Notes under the pieces: model-generated
The model's input: only the letters and a program-made list of their open reading frames with translations
Told to the model about the DNA's origin: nothing
Databases searched by the model: none
DNA from: Pseudomonas graminis
Lineage (GTDB): Bacteria; Pseudomonadota; Gammaproteobacteria; Pseudomonadales; Pseudomonadaceae
Direction of reading: 5' to 3'
Length of the DNA: 64,000 nucleotides
Assembly (NCBI RefSeq): GCF_001705435.1
Contig: NZ_MDEN01000062.1
Coordinates: 186,001-250,000 of the forward strand
Translations under genes and position numbers: made by a program
Part shown: positions 61,938-64,000 of the stretch, in pieces
Layout of the letters: every line of letters starts with the position of its first letter
Numbering within the stretch: position 1 is the first letter of the stretch

Positions 61938-62657
61938 ATGAATACGATGTATGATCCAGACCCGCGTACAATCAAACGAGGTCCCCTATTGACCTTTCTG
62001 TTTGTCGTGGGCGCAGGTGCGTTTGGGCCTGCTAACTTTCCTGAATGTACTTGGCTATATTTCGGTTTCGTGGCCTTATTCTTTTTATATACGCTCTATA
62101 TGATTTACTGGTGTGAAAGTTTCACCTCTTTCACGCTCGGCATGTTTTCGTCATTTGTATTCTCATTTGGCGTCGCTGCGGCGGGTCTAGCCCATGTTGC
62201 GCTTGTCGTAGATTTGCACGCTTCGAGATCCCAGGCTGCCGTTGCAAATATAGGGCTCGTGGCGTTGATGGGATTGATCTATGCATTTGTCTATTTTTCT
62301 CCCCGTAAGAGTTTTCCTTTTCAAACCGATGGGAACAAGGTTTCACGTGTCGCTATGCGAGGCAGTGATTACAGTCCCGGCCTCATTGCAGGTGTTGGTA
62401 CAGTGGTATCAGCTCTTTTGATTAACTCTGTGTCATCACTGACGTCTAGCGCCGTCGCTGTGTTGGGCGTCTTTTTTTGCTGCGTGGTTCTCATGCTTTA
62501 TGAACGGGATGCGATTAGCGGCCTGCGCACCCTCCGTTCTCGAGAGAAGTCCATGCCTGCTCCATTCACCTTCAAGCGAATCGACGAGATCCGTGAAGCC
62601 CGCAGCCGTTGGTGGATCAGTAGATTGTTCAAGTGGATTAGTTCCCGGCACCAGTGA
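61938..62657 (+). CDS. Six-helix membrane protein, paralogue 2 of 3
   Basis: 239 residues from the ATG at 61938 (GGAG at 61922; ATG at 61947 also possible). Same layout as its neighbours: helices in 1-115 (LLTFLFVVGAGAFG, YFGFVALFFLYTLYMIYW), the shared CES/CERFT motif after helix 2 (WCESFTSFT), loop SFPFQTDGNKVSR, two helices, and the tail MPAPFTFKRIDEIREARSRWW. It is the most diverged of the three in the loop. Function unknown; a membrane immunity protein is inferred from context. Confidence 0.75.
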   Translation: MNTMYDPDPRTIKRGPLLTFLFVVGAGAFGPANFPECTWLYFGFVALFFLYTLYMIYWCESFTSFTLGMFSSFVFSFGVAAAGLAHVALVVDLHASRSQAAVANIGLVALMGLIYAFVYFSPRKSFPFQTDGNKVSRVAMRGSDYSPGLIAGVGTVVSALLINSVSSLTSSAVAVLGVFFCCVVLMLYERDAISGLRTLRSREKSMPAPFTFKRIDEIREARSRWWISRLFKWISSRHQ

Positions 62658-62964
62658 CCAGGTGCATGATTAAAGGTGATTCTGCGCACGCTGAATTGTC
62701 TCTTCGCGTGTTCGCTTAAGGGGTAAAGGAGGTTTACATGATCATGGTCCTCGCAGCGTTTCTCGTGCCGCAGAGCGTACGGCTGATCGAGTCTAGGCTC
62801 TGCCAATCCGAAACTGCCCAGTGGCGCGCTGGCGACGGACGCAGGACCTCTAACAAATCAGTCGTTGCTTGGGAGGTATGGATTGGGTTGGAACATTTGT
62901 TGATCCATAGGGTTGAGGCAAACAGATAAAGAATGCGTTGAAGCGTTGAAAAGGGTGATGGCTG
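62658..62964. other. 307-base gap between membrane paralogues 2 and 3
   Basis: A short plus-strand frame at 62738-62929 (63 codons) has no family resemblance and weak coding character, so I leave it out. GGGTAAAGGAGG at ~62719 looks like an orphan ribosome site, hinting at a decayed gene start. Confidence 0.35.
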
Positions 62965-63696
62965 ATGATTTTGGACTCCGATTATCTTAAGCGTGGTGCT
63001 TGGGTCTGTTTCAGTGTGCTTGTGTTTGCTATGGTTTTAGGGCTCTCTGCTGTACCGTTCTTCTGGTGTGTCTACTTATTTTTTTTTATCTTGAAGCTTA
63101 GCTGGTTTCTTTACCTGATCTATTTTTGCGAGAGGTTTACATTTTATTTGTGGTCGGTCTTAGCAAGTGTGCAGAGTTTTCTGATCGTGCTGGCAAGCAG
63201 TGTTGCGTTTTCTTCCGCCGCCGACGTATGGGGCTTGGCAAGTGCCGAGGCATTCATTGCAGGCTTGTTACCCGTGGCTTTAGTATTTTTGACTTATTTT
63301 ATAATCACGCGCACAAAACCGTCGTTTCATCCGTTTGAATACAGTGGAAACAAGGTAAAGGTAGTGCCGAGAATTAGTCAGAGTAAGTCAGCAAGGTATC
63401 CGGCTGCGTTGTTGGCTGGTGCCTCCACATTAGTCGCGAGTATCTTCGTCAAAATCTTTGGGGTACCCGCAGCGGGAGTTATTGGTGCGGTCGTCCTGAC
63501 GACCTGCGCTTTAGTGATTCTTTACCACCTGCGTCATTCAGTTAGAGCGCTGCGCACGTTGAGCATAAAAGAAAAAACCACATCAGGGCGCTACACGTTT
63601 ATGGAAATCGACGGCATCCGCGAAGCGCGCGGTCGGTGGTGGATCAGTAGATTTTTCACCTGGGTTGCCTCTAGGTGCGCCTCGACGGACGCCTAG
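62965..63696 (+). CDS. Six-helix membrane protein, paralogue 3 of 3
   Basis: 243 residues. Helices in 1-112 (WVCFSVLVFAMVLGLS, WCVYLFFFILKLSWFLYLIYF), FCERFTFYL after helix 2, loop KPSFHPFEYSGNKVKVV (closest to paralogue 1), two helices, and tail GRYTFMEIDGIREARGRWW followed by ISRFFTWVASR. It shares the DNA stretch GGTGGATCAGTAGATT with paralogue 2, so duplication was fairly recent at the 3' end. AT-rich. Same inferred role as its neighbours. Confidence 0.75.
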   Translation: MILDSDYLKRGAWVCFSVLVFAMVLGLSAVPFFWCVYLFFFILKLSWFLYLIYFCERFTFYLWSVLASVQSFLIVLASSVAFSSAADVWGLASAEAFIAGLLPVALVFLTYFIITRTKPSFHPFEYSGNKVKVVPRISQSKSARYPAALLAGASTLVASIFVKIFGVPAAGVIGAVVLTTCALVILYHLRHSVRALRTLSIKEKTTSGRYTFMEIDGIREARGRWWISRFFTWVASRCASTDA

Positions 63697-64000
63697 GCCA
63701 TTTGGGGTATGGTAGCCCGTATTTCCCAGTACTTTCGGCAGGTACCCGGTACAAACGGGATTCCGGCAATCGGCTCTACCAGAATGCTGGAGTAACTATA
63801 GGTGATTTTGTTCCCCACTTGACGTAGCTAGTAGGCCGTCTGGCGCTGCAGTGCCCTCTGGATCTGGTGAATCCTCACTAAGACCTTGAGCTTGACCCTG
63901 AAACTACGGCGCCGCCGCGGTAAGGGTAGATCACTAAATGTGTATCTAATGTGGGGCCAAGTTCACGAGTGGCCATGGCTATGTCACTTTTAGGGAGGAT
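63697..64000. other. Intergenic sequence at the right edge
   Basis: 304 bases without a supportable gene. The last bases TTTAGGGAGGAT look like a ribosome site for a plus-strand gene starting just outside the window. A short frame near 63755-63835 (RDSGNRLYQNAGVTIGDF) may be a gene fragment, but it cannot be assigned. Confidence 0.35.

Noticed and set aside
61655..61975. 106-codon minus-strand frame between membrane paralogues 1 and 2
   Set aside because: It overlaps the start region of paralogue 2, has no ribosome site and no recognisable features.
62738..62929. 63-codon plus-strand frame between membrane paralogues 2 and 3
   Set aside because: There is a ribosome-site-like GGAGG before it, but the product has no helix pattern, domain or relation to the neighbours; more likely decayed DNA.
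1..64000. tRNA, rRNA, insertion sequences, integrases or phage genes
   Set aside because: I looked for T-loop-like motifs, transposase motifs and att-type direct repeats at island borders and found none that hold up by eye; a covariance-model scan was not possible.

Overview
The window reads as chromosomal DNA of a Pseudomonas species (fluorescens/putida/syringae side of the genus). Grounds: high-GC coding sequence with strongly GC3-biased genes, two Pseudomonas-type REP/REPIN families (a GTGGGAG...TTGCTC...CGAAG class and an ACCGGCTTTAGCCGGGAAG class), a proteobacterial yybP-ykoY riboswitch before mntP, many genus-typical conserved genes, and one complete type VI secretion (T6SS) gene set whose order resembles, from memory, the K1-type cluster of P. 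putida. No rRNA, tRNA, CRISPR array, IS element or prophage was seen.

Layout. 0-0.4 kb: 3' end of an RTX-type secreted protein. 0.65-3 kb: DUF1835 protein, GNAT acetyltransferase, and a Fic-domain remnant without its catalytic end. 3.1-8.2 kb: two similar modules, each an AraC-family activator divergent from a short-chain dehydrogenase; the first also carries a VOC protein and a saccharopine-dehydrogenase-like enzyme. 8.2-9.0 kb: Mn2+ exporter mntP behind a Mn2+ riboswitch. 9-12.7 kb: GAF histidine kinase and a delta-60-repeat/RTX protein related to the one at the left edge. 13.1-16.7 kb: four-gene sugar operon (UDP-glucuronate 4-epimerase-like, GT2, LAB-N protein, GT39) that fits undecaprenyl-linked sugar transfer to lipid A or LPS, most likely galacturonate. 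16.7-19.3 kb: NAD-dependent epimerase/HTH pair and a REPIN array of about 0.7 kb that forms the 3' end of the HTH gene. 19.3-29.8 kb: metabolic and transport genes (PPOX flavoprotein, LysR, solute-binding protein plus CitA/TcuC-type symporter, EthD, NYN-LOTUS protein, hydroxyacid dehydrogenase with MFS, DCC protein with aldo/keto reductase). 29.8-36.8 kb: a chemoreceptor and a LysR-led catabolic operon (CoA-transferase, HMG-CoA-lyase family, MFS, VOC).

36.9-58.0 kb: a leftward T6SS locus, in transcription order a 249-residue unrecognised gene, tssB, tssC, tssE, tssF, tssG, clpV, tssJ, tssK, tssL, tssM, tagF, an IcmF-like/OmpA fusion, hcp and tssA. Most junctions overlap or are short. The locus has no vgrG, PAAR or obvious effector, so the spike and cargo must be encoded elsewhere. 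TssL lacks a peptidoglycan-binding domain; the IcmF-OmpA fusion probably supplies it.

58-64 kb: a lower-GC accessory region just upstream of the T6SS operon. It holds a leftward group (an 87-residue protein, a Tsi6-like immunity protein, and a RelA/SpoT-type HD hydrolase) and three tandem paralogous six-helix membrane proteins. No cognate toxin is visible. I read it as an orphan-immunity island and consider it the most interesting part of the window.
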